Below, piece after piece: positions 28,664-37,605 of a stretch of 64,000 nucleotides of DNA (positions within the stretch are counted from its first letter, which is position 1; each line of letters begins with the position of its first letter). This stretch comes from Yersinia entomophaga (GTDB lineage: Bacteria > Pseudomonadota > Gammaproteobacteria > Enterobacterales > Enterobacteriaceae): NCBI RefSeq assembly GCF_001656035.1, contig NZ_CP010029.1, positions 2,668,644-2,732,643 on the forward strand, in the 5' to 3' direction. Under the pieces are notes generated by a model, which saw nothing but the letters and a program-made list of their open reading frames with translations, was not told the origin of the DNA and ran no database searches. The translations under genes were made by a program, and so were the position numbers.

Positions 28664-30598
28664 TCAGGCAGATTTCTTACCGGAGAGCAGGTCTAAAACT
28701 TCCTGCACACTTTCTGTTTTGCTCAGGCGCGCGATGACGGAATCATCATCCAGCGCATTGGTCAGGCTGGTGATAACCTGAATATGCTCGTTATTACGTG
28801 CGGCAATACCGATGACCAGACGCGCAATTTCATCTTCTTCATCGCCAAAACGTACGCCATTCGGGTATTGGCAGAACACTACGCCGGTACGTAATACGCG
28901 GTCTTTGGCTTCGATGGTGCCGTGCGGTACCGCGATAGATTCCCCTAAATAAGTGGAAGTCAGTTTTTCGCGTTCCAGCATGGCGTCAACGTATTCCGGC
29001 TCAACATAACCCCCCTTAACCAACTGCTCACCCGCGAAGCGAATGGCCTCTTCTTTGGTCGCCGCATGCAGATTCAGGAAGATGTTTGCTTTACCCAGCT
29101 TGAATAGTTGCTCTTCAGAAGCTTCAAAACTGTCATCCAGGGTTTCGATCACTTTCTGCACTAGCGGTGCGCTTTCCGCCTCTTTACTGGCTTCCAGCAG
29201 GCGAGTCGTCAGATTGGTATACAGCTGGCTATCGAGGAAGTTGGTCAACGAAATGTGCTGTGCCTGCGGGGCGTGACGCATTGCCCGCTCAGTCAGATCT
29301 CGGTGGGTAATAACCAGATCGACATCTTCCGGCAAGTTATTGATTGCACAGTTAGTCACGGAGATATGCTTCAATCCGGCATCCTGTACTTTTTTACGCA
29401 GAACCCCGGCACCCATCGCGCTCGAACCCATACCGGCGTCACAAGCCACAATAATTTTACGCACGGTAGTCAGATCGCCCGCGGCGGCAGCAGCGTTAGC
29501 CGCCTGAACGCCTTTGGACTGTTGCTTCATGTCCTGCATGCGGCGAGTCGCTTCTTCCAAATTGTCTTCATCATCTTTAACTTTGGTGTTTTTCAGCAAG
29601 ATGGCTGAGACCACGAAAGAGACAGCGAAAGCAGCGGCAACCGCAGCAATGTTAGCGAAGTAAGCTCCTTTAGGCGTCATCGCCAATACGGCCAGAATAG
29701 AGCCTGGAGAAGCAGGAGAAACCAGACCGCCGTTCAGCAAAGTCAAAGTGAACACGCCGGTCATACCGCCCAAAATCACCGCCAACAACAGGCGCGGATT
29801 CATCAGTACATACGGGAAATAAATTTCGTGAATACCGCCGAAGAAATGGATGATGGCTGCGCCGCCAGCAGATTGCTTGGCATTGCCTTTACCAAAGAAC
29901 ATATAGGCCATCAGCACACCCAAACCTGGGCCTGGGTTGGCTTCAATCAGGAAGAAGATTGATTTGCCGGTTTCCGTCGCCTGCTGGATACCCAGCGGAG
30001 AGAAGATACCGTGGTTGATAGCGTTGTTTAGGAACAGGATTTTCGCCGGTTCGACGAAGATAGAAGCCAACGGCAGCAGGTTATTTTTAACCATAACATG
30101 CACGCCAGCAGCCAACATTTTGGACAGGATTTCGACCAGTGGGCCGATCGCCATAAAGGCCAGAATAGCCAGTAGCATCCCGATAATACCGGCAGAGAAG
30201 TTGTTAACCAACATCTCAAAGCCGCTTTTGATTTTACCGTCAACCCAACGGTCAAAGCGCTTAATAGCCCAACCGCCCAACGGACCCACGATCATCGAGC
30301 CGAGGAACATCGGCATATCCGCACCGACGATGACGCCCATGGTGGTTATAGCACCGACGACGCCACCGCGTTCGCCACCAACTAAGCGACCACCGGTATA
30401 ACCGATTAATAACGGCAATAAATAGGTAATCATTGGGCCAACAAGCTTGGCTAAAGTTTCATTTGGCAGCCAGCCAGTCGGAATAAATAAAGCGGTAATA
30501 ATACCCCAAGCGATAAATGCGCCAATATTTGGCATGACCATATTACTTAGGAATCGGCCAAAGTTTTGCACTTTAACCTTAATGTCTGGTGAAAGCAT
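28664..30598 (-). CDS. mtlA: Mannitol PTS enzyme IICBA
   Basis: The 644-residue permease imports and phosphorylates mannitol. Domains in order: membrane IIC (about 15-335, with GGIHEIYFPYVLMNPRL around residues 254-270), IIB with phosphocysteine C386 in ACDAGMGSS, and IIA with phosphohistidine H559 in IAVPHGTIEAKD. E. coli MtlA has 637 residues. The ATG at 30598 has AGGGGTG 8 bases before it; an earlier start would add 54 residues that cross the promoter. CRP sites lie upstream. Confidence 0.96.
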   Translation of the reverse strand: MLSPDIKVKVQNFGRFLSNMVMPNIGAFIAWGIITALFIPTGWLPNETLAKLVGPMITYLLPLLIGYTGGRLVGGERGGVVGAITTMGVIVGADMPMFLGSMIVGPLGGWAIKRFDRWVDGKIKSGFEMLVNNFSAGIIGMLLAILAFMAIGPLVEILSKMLAAGVHVMVKNNLLPLASIFVEPAKILFLNNAINHGIFSPLGIQQATETGKSIFFLIEANPGPGLGVLMAYMFFGKGNAKQSAGGAAIIHFFGGIHEIYFPYVLMNPRLLLAVILGGMTGVFTLTLLNGGLVSPASPGSILAVLAMTPKGAYFANIAAVAAAFAVSFVVSAILLKNTKVKDDEDNLEEATRRMQDMKQQSKGVQAANAAAAAGDLTTVRKIIVACDAGMGSSAMGAGVLRKKVQDAGLKHISVTNCAINNLPEDVDLVITHRDLTERAMRHAPQAQHISLTNFLDSQLYTNLTTRLLEASKEAESAPLVQKVIETLDDSFEASEEQLFKLGKANIFLNLHAATKEEAIRFAGEQLVKGGYVEPEYVDAMLEREKLTSTYLGESIAVPHGTIEAKDRVLRTGVVFCQYPNGVRFGDEEDEIARLVIGIAARNNEHIQVITSLTNALDDDSVIARLSKTESVQEVLDLLSGKKSA

Positions 30599-31274
30599 AA
30601 AAACACCCCTATTGGTACGCGCTAACAATAAGAGCGCGAGATAATTATTAAGGCGGCACTGCGAAATCCGCCGAATTGCTGTATGCAATTTAAACTCTAG
30701 CATGGGCTGTAATGAGGGCGTAATCCGCAAAATATTTGTGATGCAGATCACCACAAACACCCCAAAATAGCGTGCTAATTAGTGATATCAGTCACATTTA
30801 TGCCAATCAATTAAGTGAAATTAGTGCAACAATTAATCACCACATGGAATAAATGTGATTAAGATCACCCTTAGTCCCGTCTATTTTGTTTTGGAAATGT
30901 GATGTTTATCACAATAAATTTTTCATCAAAAAAGGAATTAGAGGCGATGTTCGAGGGGAGCCAGACTTATTAAGCCGCTTTACCAGGGAGGAAGTATTTA
31001 AACGTGAATTAGTCAAATAGCCAGTTGAGTTAAATAATATTAATTAATCAATTGAAATTTATAAATAAAAATATAATTAAAGAATTTCTTAATTCAGCAA
31101 TCTCGAGCCAACGGATCTAAAATTGATAATTAATGAGTAAGGCTGTCACTTTTACATTTGGTGAGCTTGAAATTTACCCAAGGCTAACCTAGGGTTTAAT
31201 CATAAAGAACAACCGATTAAGCAGTAAGATTTCATTTTTATAAAAATAGATCTGGCCAGCTAATTTAAGGGTAA
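30599..31274. other. Divergent control region between mtlA and the fimbrial operon
   Basis: The 676-base gap contains four CRP-like sites near mtlA. The part from 30920 to 31274 is very AT-rich and should hold the fimbrial promoter, but I cannot assign -35/-10 boxes with confidence. No coding frame is evident. Confidence 0.5.
30737..30913. promoter_or_regulatory. Array of four CRP-like sites upstream of mtlA
   Basis: TGTGA-N6-TCACC at 30737-30752, AGTGA-N6-TCACA at 30781-30796, TGTGA-N6-TCACC at 30854-30869 and a perfect TGTGA-N6-TCACA at 30898-30913. E. coli mtl is known for several CRP sites, so mannitol uptake is under strong catabolite control here too. Confidence 0.75.
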
Positions 31275-31859
31275 ATGATGAAAAAATATTATCTTATCTG
31301 TGGCATCGGTATACCTATGATTCTTCTCAATTCTGCTCTGGCGGCGACCACAACGGGCAGCATTAATGCCACATTAACGTTGACTAACGGCTGTTTGGTT
31401 AACAACAGTGCAGCAACCAGCGGCCTGACATTAGGTGTCTTAAGCTTTGGTTCATTCACCACCACCGGATTTACCGGTGGCTCGGCAACTCTTTCGGGAG
31501 CTTCAGGTACGGGAAGCAGCGCCATCAGCGTGAAATGTTCCCCTGGTATCACCCCTGTGCTAACCATTACCGGCAGTAATGCAGCTCCGGCCAACATACA
31601 CGGCACTGTGCCGTCTACCGGCCCGCGCTATCTGGTCGGTACAACCAACACGACTCAGGCGATTGCCTATGGTCTTTATACTTCGAATTCTTTTACCACA
31701 CCGATTGTCAACGCCACTACAGTGACGCCAACCACCACCGGCGATGCCACCTACGGCAACCTGTATACCTTCTTCGGTAACATAACCGGCGTAACCGGCG
31801 GCACTGACATTTACCCGGATATTTACACCGATACTATCGGCGTACAGGTAACTTATTAA
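31275..31859 (+). CDS. Spore coat U-type fimbrial subunit (CsuA/B-like)
   Basis: The 194-residue exported protein has a signal peptide ending in NSALAA and a SCPU (spore coat U) domain typical of archaic, sigma-class pilins: a Thr/Gly-rich sequence with NATLTLTNGCLVN near the N-terminus, one Cys pair (NGCLV and VKCSPG), and the C-terminal donor-strand motif YTDTIGVQVTY. As the first gene and the most abundant type in such operons, it is the likely major subunit. ATG at 31278 is an equal start candidate. Confidence 0.85.
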   Translation: MMKKYYLICGIGIPMILLNSALAATTTGSINATLTLTNGCLVNNSAATSGLTLGVLSFGSFTTTGFTGGSATLSGASGTGSSAISVKCSPGITPVLTITGSNAAPANIHGTVPSTGPRYLVGTTNTTQAIAYGLYTSNSFTTPIVNATTVTPTTTGDATYGNLYTFFGNITGVTGGTDIYPDIYTDTIGVQVTY

Positions 31860-31881
31860 CGTCTGGGAGAATGGAGAGGCT

Positions 31882-32403
31882 ATGTGCCATAGAAAATGGG
31901 GTTTTGCATTTTTTATCTATCATAGCCCAGCAATATTAGTATTTTTGGTCTTTCCGGTATTGGCATTGCCGACACAATCTTTTCAGGTCGGGGCAATTAT
32001 TTCCAATGGCTGCCTGATCAGCGGCACTAATACCGGCGTATTTGGGCAGATTAATTTCGGAACTTACCCCGGCACGTCCACCGCTCAGGTCAACGGTACT
32101 TATACGCAAAGCTCGACTATTACTCTCGCCTGCACGCCTGGTACCCTTCTCAATATGAGTATTAACGGTGGAGCTAATTACACTTCGACCCGTAATCTTA
32201 AAATCAGCGGACAATCCTATTTAGTGCCCTATTCACTTTATAACAGTACAACCAATGCGGCTATTCCGGTCAATAGCAACGTCGCCGTCACCTTTAGCAA
32301 TGCGAATAATATTACTTTGCCAATTTATGGGCTGTTAACTCTGAATGGAAATAACTATTCAGGGCTTTATACGGACACCTTAACAGTGACTTTAACCTGG
32401 TAA
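31882..32403 (+). CDS. Spore coat U-type fimbrial subunit
   Basis: The 173-residue product has a hydrophobic signal segment (residues about 10-30), the SCPU pattern SFQVGAIISNGCLIS with one disulfide (NGCLI and LACTPG), and the end YTDTLTVTLTW. It starts 22 bases after the first pilin gene and is probably a minor or adaptor subunit, in the position of CsuA/CsuB in the Acinetobacter Csu operon. Confidence 0.85.
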   Translation: MCHRKWGFAFFIYHSPAILVFLVFPVLALPTQSFQVGAIISNGCLISGTNTGVFGQINFGTYPGTSTAQVNGTYTQSSTITLACTPGTLLNMSINGGANYTSTRNLKISGQSYLVPYSLYNSTTNAAIPVNSNVAVTFSNANNITLPIYGLLTLNGNNYSGLYTDTLTVTLTW

Positions 32404-32411
32404 TAAATACA

Positions 32412-33173
32412 ATGAAAAAAATAAACACTCTCGCTAAAAAATGTTATAAGCCATTTATTTTATTAATTTTAACCGGGTTTTCCTTCAATATTTTCGCAAC
32501 CAATAATGTGTTGATTTGGCCTATTGACCCGGTCATTCCCGCCGATCAAAAGTCCTCTAGCCTATGGGTTGAAAATAAAGGCGATCAGGCCACTATGATG
32601 CAGGTTCGTATTCTGGGCTGGCAGCAAACGGCGGGCAAAGAAGGTTATCTCAATCAACAAAACGTTATTGCCAGCCCGCCAATTATTCGTATTGAAGCCG
32701 GTAAAAAACAGTTAATTCGTTTAATTAAACAGGTGAATCCTACTGCAGGGCAAGAGCAGGCCTACCGCATTTTGATTGATGAAATTCCGACTCCAACGCT
32801 TTCTGCCAAAGCGCAGGAAGGTGCAGGCGTTAATTTTCAGATGCGTTACTCCATTCCACTCTTCGTCTACGGTGATGGATTGGATTACGGCAATGTGGCC
32901 GCAGACAAGAATACCCATCAACCACAGCTAAGCTGGCAATTGGTGGAGCTACAGGGAAAAAAAATGCTGGAAGTCACCAATAGCGGTGCAATTCACGCGC
33001 GTCTGAGCGATGTGAAACTTCAGCAAGGCGGCCAAAATCATCAGGTGGCAGAAGGACTATTAGGCTATGTTCTGGCGAATTCCAGCCAACGCTGGCCTGT
33101 CAGCGTGAGTTCCGCCAGCTCGCTGACCATGCAAGTCAATAATCAAAAAAACGTCAAACTCAGCATGAAGTAA
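32412..33173 (+). CDS. Fimbrial periplasmic chaperone (CsuC-like)
   Basis: The 253-residue protein has a signal peptide (to about residue 28) and the two Ig-like domains of PapD-type chaperones: LIWPIDPVIPADQKSSSLWV, IRIEAGKKQLIRLI and EQAYRILIDEIPTP. The shape of these motifs, with PIDP in the first strand, is that of archaic-class chaperones. It would bind the SCPU subunits of the neighbouring genes and hand them to the usher. The gene begins 8 bases after the second pilin gene. Confidence 0.9.
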   Translation: MKKINTLAKKCYKPFILLILTGFSFNIFATNNVLIWPIDPVIPADQKSSSLWVENKGDQATMMQVRILGWQQTAGKEGYLNQQNVIASPPIIRIEAGKKQLIRLIKQVNPTAGQEQAYRILIDEIPTPTLSAKAQEGAGVNFQMRYSIPLFVYGDGLDYGNVAADKNTHQPQLSWQLVELQGKKMLEVTNSGAIHARLSDVKLQQGGQNHQVAEGLLGYVLANSSQRWPVSVSSASSLTMQVNNQKNVKLSMK

Positions 33174-33202
33174 TTTAATAGGGACGATCAGACCGCATAC
33201 TG

Positions 33203-35626
33203 ATGAAAAACTACCGTAATTCTCCTTTTTGGGGGCTGGTTATCATTACGACAGGTTTTTCTGGTTTTTATACTGAAGCGCGGGCAGATGAGGTGATGTC
33301 CGAGCTGCCTCCACCGCCGAGCGCGCTATCGGCCGATGGGGCGATTCAGTACCAGCTGGAACTTGTTATTAATCAATATGCAACGGGGCAGGTCGTACCG
33401 GTTGAGTTTCAGCGTGGGCATTATTTGGTACAGGGAAAAGATCTAGAACAGGCAGGCATTATCGCCGAGCACCTGACGTTCCCAACGACTGATATCAGTA
33501 CCAATCCGAATATTAAACTAAAATATGACAGCGAAAACCAACGCCTGCTGCTCGATGTCCCTACCCATTGGCTGCCTAATCAGGCGCTATCGAATAACAT
33601 GGGAAACCCAAAATATCAGGCTGTTAGCAGCACCGGAGCGTTATTCAATTACGATATTTATGCCTCCCGCTACCAAGGTAATAGCCAGTTGGCGGCATGG
33701 AGTGAACAACGCCTGTTCGGTACTCAAGGCTACCTGTCTAATTCTGGGGTGATAAAGCAGACGCTGGCCGGTGAATCTATCGATAATAACGGCGGCTACC
33801 TCCGCTATGACACCCGGTTTTCCCACTTCGACGAAACCAATGCCGTTCGCTGGCAGGCAGGGGATTTGATCACAGATTCACTGGCCTGGAGCAACAGCAT
33901 CCGCGTAGGTGGGCTCAGCGTTTCCCGCGATTTTTCTATTCGTCCCGATATCATTACCTTCCCATTGCCGCAGTTTTCCGGTCAGGCGGTCGTCCCCACA
34001 TCCGTTGATTTATTTATCAACGGCAATATGACCAGCAGCAATAACGTTCGCCCCGGCCCTTTTACTCTGACCAACGTGCCTTTTATCAACGGTGCGGGAG
34101 AAGCGACGGTCATCACCAATGACGCGTTGGGGCGGCAGATTTCGGTCTCTTTGCCATTTTATGTCGCCAGTACCTTGCTCAAACCGGGTTTGTCCGATTA
34201 CGCATTTTCTATCGGAGCCATACGTCGTGGTTATGGAGTGGATAGTTTTAATTATGGCTCTGCCGCCGTGAGTGGCTCTTATCGCTATGGCGTAACCAAT
34301 TATCTTACTCTGGAGAGCCACGCCGAAGGTGCGGAATCACTCGCTTTGGGTGGCGTAGGCAGCGTGTTTAAACTTGGGAATCTCGGCGTAGTTAACGCGT
34401 CTTACAGCCAGAGCCAAATGCGTGGCCAGAATGGCGATCAGATAAGTTGGGGCTATCAATATAATACCGGCCTTTTCAATTTAGGAACTCAGCAGACATA
34501 CCGCAGCGATACTTTCGGTAATTTGGCAATTTACGATAATCAGGACGCCAACAGTACCAACAGCGGCAGCAATAATAACGGTGCGATTTATTCCCTTAGC
34601 CGCCGCAGCGCACAATACTCCGCCAGTATTATGCTGAATGAATTCGGCAATCTGGGTGCCGCCTACATTGACGTCAGCGGAAGAAATGACGAGCGGACGC
34701 GATTGTTGAATCTCTCATGGAGCCGCACGCTTTTCTCCGGTAGCAATCTATATATTTCAGCCACGCGAGATATTGGTGCTAACGGTTGGTCCGGCGCAGT
34801 TTCGTTGGTCATTCCATTTGGCGCATTATCCAATACCAGTATTTCCAGCCAACGTAGTATTGACGGACAGGCTCGTCAGCAGGTGAGCTACAGCCGCGGA
34901 ATGCCTAGCGATGGCGGCCTGAGCTGGGATCTGGCCTACGCTCATCAATCCGATCAGAAAAATTATCAGCAGGCCAGCTTGAACTGGCGCAACGCCAGCT
35001 TTGAATCCAGCATCGGCGCCTATGGAAATACCGGAGACTACACTCAATGGGCAGATTTGAGCGGCTCGTTAGTATTAATGGATAAATCGCTGTTTGCGAC
35101 CAACCGTATCAGCGACGCTTTTGTATTGGTCAACACCAACAATTATCCCAATGTGAGAGTGCGATATGAAAACCAACTGATTGGCGTGACCGATAGCGGC
35201 GGCCATCTTTTGGTACCCAGAGTCACGTCTTATTATCCGGCTAAATACGAGATTGATACCACCGACCTCCCGGCGGGTATCCAAATTTCCAATACAGAAA
35301 AACGGTTTTCGGTGCAGCGAAACAGCGGCTATATGATTAATTTCGACATTAAAAAGTCAAACTCGCTCAGTTTCGTCGCCATTGACCAACAGGGGAAAAA
35401 TCTGCCCGTTTCCAGTCGCGTGTTGAAAAATAATCAAACGCGCACTTATGTCGGCTGGGATGGCATTGTGTATCTGGAAGATCTCGAAGCTAGCAATAGT
35501 TTGAAAATCATCACCCCAGACGGTCGTCAGTGCCAAATCACTGTGCCTTTTGACGCTTCGGCGCCTCAGCCGGTCATACTCAAAAGCCCGATAGTCTGTA
35601 CACTTAATCCGGCTCAGGTGAATTAA
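33203..35626 (+). CDS. Fimbrial outer-membrane usher (CsuD-like)
   Basis: The 807-residue usher has a signal peptide, an N-terminal domain binding chaperone-subunit complexes (YQLELVINQYATGQVVPV), a 24-strand beta-barrel with plug domain (about 220-330, VDLFINGNMTSSNNVRPGPF) and two C-terminal domains. The RYDTRFSHFDETNAVRWQAGD segment is typical for ushers of this class. It secretes and assembles the pilus. It lies 29 bases after the chaperone and abuts the tip gene. Confidence 0.92.
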   Translation: MKNYRNSPFWGLVIITTGFSGFYTEARADEVMSELPPPPSALSADGAIQYQLELVINQYATGQVVPVEFQRGHYLVQGKDLEQAGIIAEHLTFPTTDISTNPNIKLKYDSENQRLLLDVPTHWLPNQALSNNMGNPKYQAVSSTGALFNYDIYASRYQGNSQLAAWSEQRLFGTQGYLSNSGVIKQTLAGESIDNNGGYLRYDTRFSHFDETNAVRWQAGDLITDSLAWSNSIRVGGLSVSRDFSIRPDIITFPLPQFSGQAVVPTSVDLFINGNMTSSNNVRPGPFTLTNVPFINGAGEATVITNDALGRQISVSLPFYVASTLLKPGLSDYAFSIGAIRRGYGVDSFNYGSAAVSGSYRYGVTNYLTLESHAEGAESLALGGVGSVFKLGNLGVVNASYSQSQMRGQNGDQISWGYQYNTGLFNLGTQQTYRSDTFGNLAIYDNQDANSTNSGSNNNGAIYSLSRRSAQYSASIMLNEFGNLGAAYIDVSGRNDERTRLLNLSWSRTLFSGSNLYISATRDIGANGWSGAVSLVIPFGALSNTSISSQRSIDGQARQQVSYSRGMPSDGGLSWDLAYAHQSDQKNYQQASLNWRNASFESSIGAYGNTGDYTQWADLSGSLVLMDKSLFATNRISDAFVLVNTNNYPNVRVRYENQLIGVTDSGGHLLVPRVTSYYPAKYEIDTTDLPAGIQISNTEKRFSVQRNSGYMINFDIKKSNSLSFVAIDQQGKNLPVSSRVLKNNQTRTYVGWDGIVYLEDLEASNSLKIITPDGRQCQITVPFDASAPQPVILKSPIVCTLNPAQVN

Positions 35627-36613
35627 ATGAAAAAAATCATTGGTCTCGCGGTTCTTACTATCGGCTCACTGGTGGGCGGAATCCAAAGCGCTCAGGCGGC
35701 CTGTAGCACTGCGTCAACCAACGGTTCCTTCGGTAGCGCCACCTCTTTTGCCGTCAATACCACGGCTAGCAATACCTCGGGTTCCGTTACAGTAACCTGC
35801 GCGGCTCTGAGCATAGGCTTGCTCACTCAAGACTCCATCACCTTATCGCTGGTTAGCTCCACCGCCGTCAACGGCACCTATGCTGCCATGACCGCCGGTG
35901 GAACCGATACGATCCCGGTAACGGTCTGCGCGGCCGTTCCTACAGCGACAACCTGTGCTTCTCCGCTGCCGTTAAATGGCGCTAGCGTCACTTTTGCCGG
36001 TGCCAGCCTGATCAATCTCTCTTTGACTCAAAAACAATTCACTCTACCAATTTATATACAAACGGTGATCGGCTCAAACGTAGCGGCGGGAACTTATACA
36101 ACCACGTTGGGAATCAAAACCAGCTACTCAATCTGCACCGCACTAGTCTGTCTGGGTACCGCAGGAAATACCAACGGGCAACCAATAGTACCGGTCACTG
36201 TGACCATCATCGTCACTAACGACTGCACGACGATCACCGCGCCGCCCGTCAGTTTTGGCACTCAACCCTTGCTCAGCAGCTTTGCCTCCGTCAGTAACCA
36301 GGCTATCAACGTAATCTGTACCAAGGGCAGCATTTATACTGTCAGTCTGGATAATGGGCAGCACGCGGTGAGCAATGTGCGCTATATGTCGAACGGAACC
36401 TCTTCTATCGCTTACGACATTTATCAGGGTGCAACCAGCAACCGTTGGGGCAGTCTGGCGGCTGGTCAAAGTTGGTCCAGCAGCACCTCCACCAGTATTA
36501 GCACCGATTTACTGACGCGCACTTTTGCCTATACGGCAACGATCTTACCAGGCCAAACCACACCGCCAGCCGGTACGTATACCGATACCATTATGGTTTC
36601 ATTGTCTTTTTAG
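35627..36613 (+). CDS. Two-domain SCPU tip adhesin (CsuE-like)
   Basis: The 328-residue exported protein contains two spore coat U domains (about 24-175 and 200-328). The C-terminal one carries the donor-strand-type end YTDTIMVSLSF, the N-terminal one would be the exposed binding domain. In the Csu system the equivalent tip protein binds hydrophobic surfaces. The ATG directly follows the usher TAA. It is the last gene of the operon and is followed by a hairpin terminator. Confidence 0.87.
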   Translation: MKKIIGLAVLTIGSLVGGIQSAQAACSTASTNGSFGSATSFAVNTTASNTSGSVTVTCAALSIGLLTQDSITLSLVSSTAVNGTYAAMTAGGTDTIPVTVCAAVPTATTCASPLPLNGASVTFAGASLINLSLTQKQFTLPIYIQTVIGSNVAAGTYTTTLGIKTSYSICTALVCLGTAGNTNGQPIVPVTVTIIVTNDCTTITAPPVSFGTQPLLSSFASVSNQAINVICTKGSIYTVSLDNGQHAVSNVRYMSNGTSSIAYDIYQGATSNRWGSLAAGQSWSSSTSTSISTDLLTRTFAYTATILPGQTTPPAGTYTDTIMVSLSF

Positions 36614-36720
36614 CTGCATATAAGGGAAGTCGAGAACTGGTGCAAAGAGTCGAGGAACGAGAAGAAGGGAAAGCGAAAAAGAACAAAGGGAAAGGCGTTA
36701 TACCAAACGGAGTAAATTCT

Positions 36721-36747
36721 GTCAGGCCACCATCATTATGGCCTGAC
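36721..36747. terminator. Bidirectional hairpin between fimbrial operon and yiaF
   Basis: GTCAGGCCA (36721-36729) pairs with TGGCCTGAC (36739-36747); A/T-rich flanks on both sides suit termination for the two convergent units. Confidence 0.6.
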
Positions 36748-36761
36748 ATTCACTAAACTGA

Positions 36762-37481
36762 TTATTCTAGAGCAGCCTGAACGCTTTTCTTCGCGGCAGC
36801 CATCGCCGGATACTTAGCCACCAGATTGGTCATCATGGTGTTGTACTGCACGGCCTGAGCCTGAGTCGGGAACTGCACGCCACCGTTATTAAAGGTCACC
36901 TGTGCGCCCTGCTGTTGCAGGAAATCACCCACTTGCACCAAATCCTGCACGAAGGCAGCAACGGTCGGAATAGCGGGAATCAGTGTGGCAGATGGCTGAG
37001 TCACCAACTTGTCGTAAACCTGATTGTAAACCGCCTTCAGATCATCCGGCTGTTTCAACGCCGCATGGGCGCTATCGGCCTGATGCTTGGCAGTTTGAAT
37101 TTGTTGAGTCAATAAATTGAGCGTGCCTGCCGCTTGCTGTAGCGCCGCACGTTTATTCACGTAATCCTGCGCCACGCGAATTTCATCAATCTGAGTGACG
37201 GCTGGAGTAAAGCCCGCTTCGATTGATTTATTTAACTGCTGCGTAAAGGTCACTAAAATCGCGTAATCACCAGCATAGTTACCGAATTTCTGCTTTTGAT
37301 CTTCGCTCAGCGTTGGCAGTTTCATCCCGCTGCGCATGACGGTATTTTGCAGATAGTCGATGAAAGCCTTGCGTTGCTCAGGCTCTTTATCGCCACATGC
37401 AGTGAGCTGGAACACCATAAACAGCGCCAAAATTGACGTTAACCAACGAGAATACCTTGTCGTATTCAGTGCAAAAGCCAT
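36762..37481 (-). CDS. yiaF: DUF3053 lipoprotein YiaF
   Basis: The 239-residue protein has a lipoprotein signal with lipobox LTAC (Cys29) and matches E. coli YiaF: RKAFIDYLQNTVMRSGMKLP, DYAILVTFTQQLN and AAHAALKQPDDLK-like segments. The function is unknown; it should be an envelope lipoprotein of helical structure. In E. coli it is also close to glyS and tag. Confidence 0.88.
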   Translation of the reverse strand: MAFALNTTRYSRWLTSILALFMVFQLTACGDKEPEQRKAFIDYLQNTVMRSGMKLPTLSEDQKQKFGNYAGDYAILVTFTQQLNKSIEAGFTPAVTQIDEIRVAQDYVNKRAALQQAAGTLNLLTQQIQTAKHQADSAHAALKQPDDLKAVYNQVYDKLVTQPSATLIPAIPTVAAFVQDLVQVGDFLQQQGAQVTFNNGGVQFPTQAQAVQYNTMMTNLVAKYPAMAAAKKSVQAALE

Positions 37482-37605
37482 GTGGAATTACTCCTGTAAT
37501 AAGCGTTTATTTTCACTAGTGTCCGTTCTTATTACCCATCCCTGAATCAATAAGAATAGCGCAAAGGGAGAGGTTTTCTCCCCCTTTGCTTTGACCGCAG
37601 GACCG

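Noticed and set aside
30599..30760. Longer MtlA start
   Set aside because: The extra 54 residues lie in the promoter with a CRP site and have no family counterpart; AGGGGTG serves the ATG at 30598.
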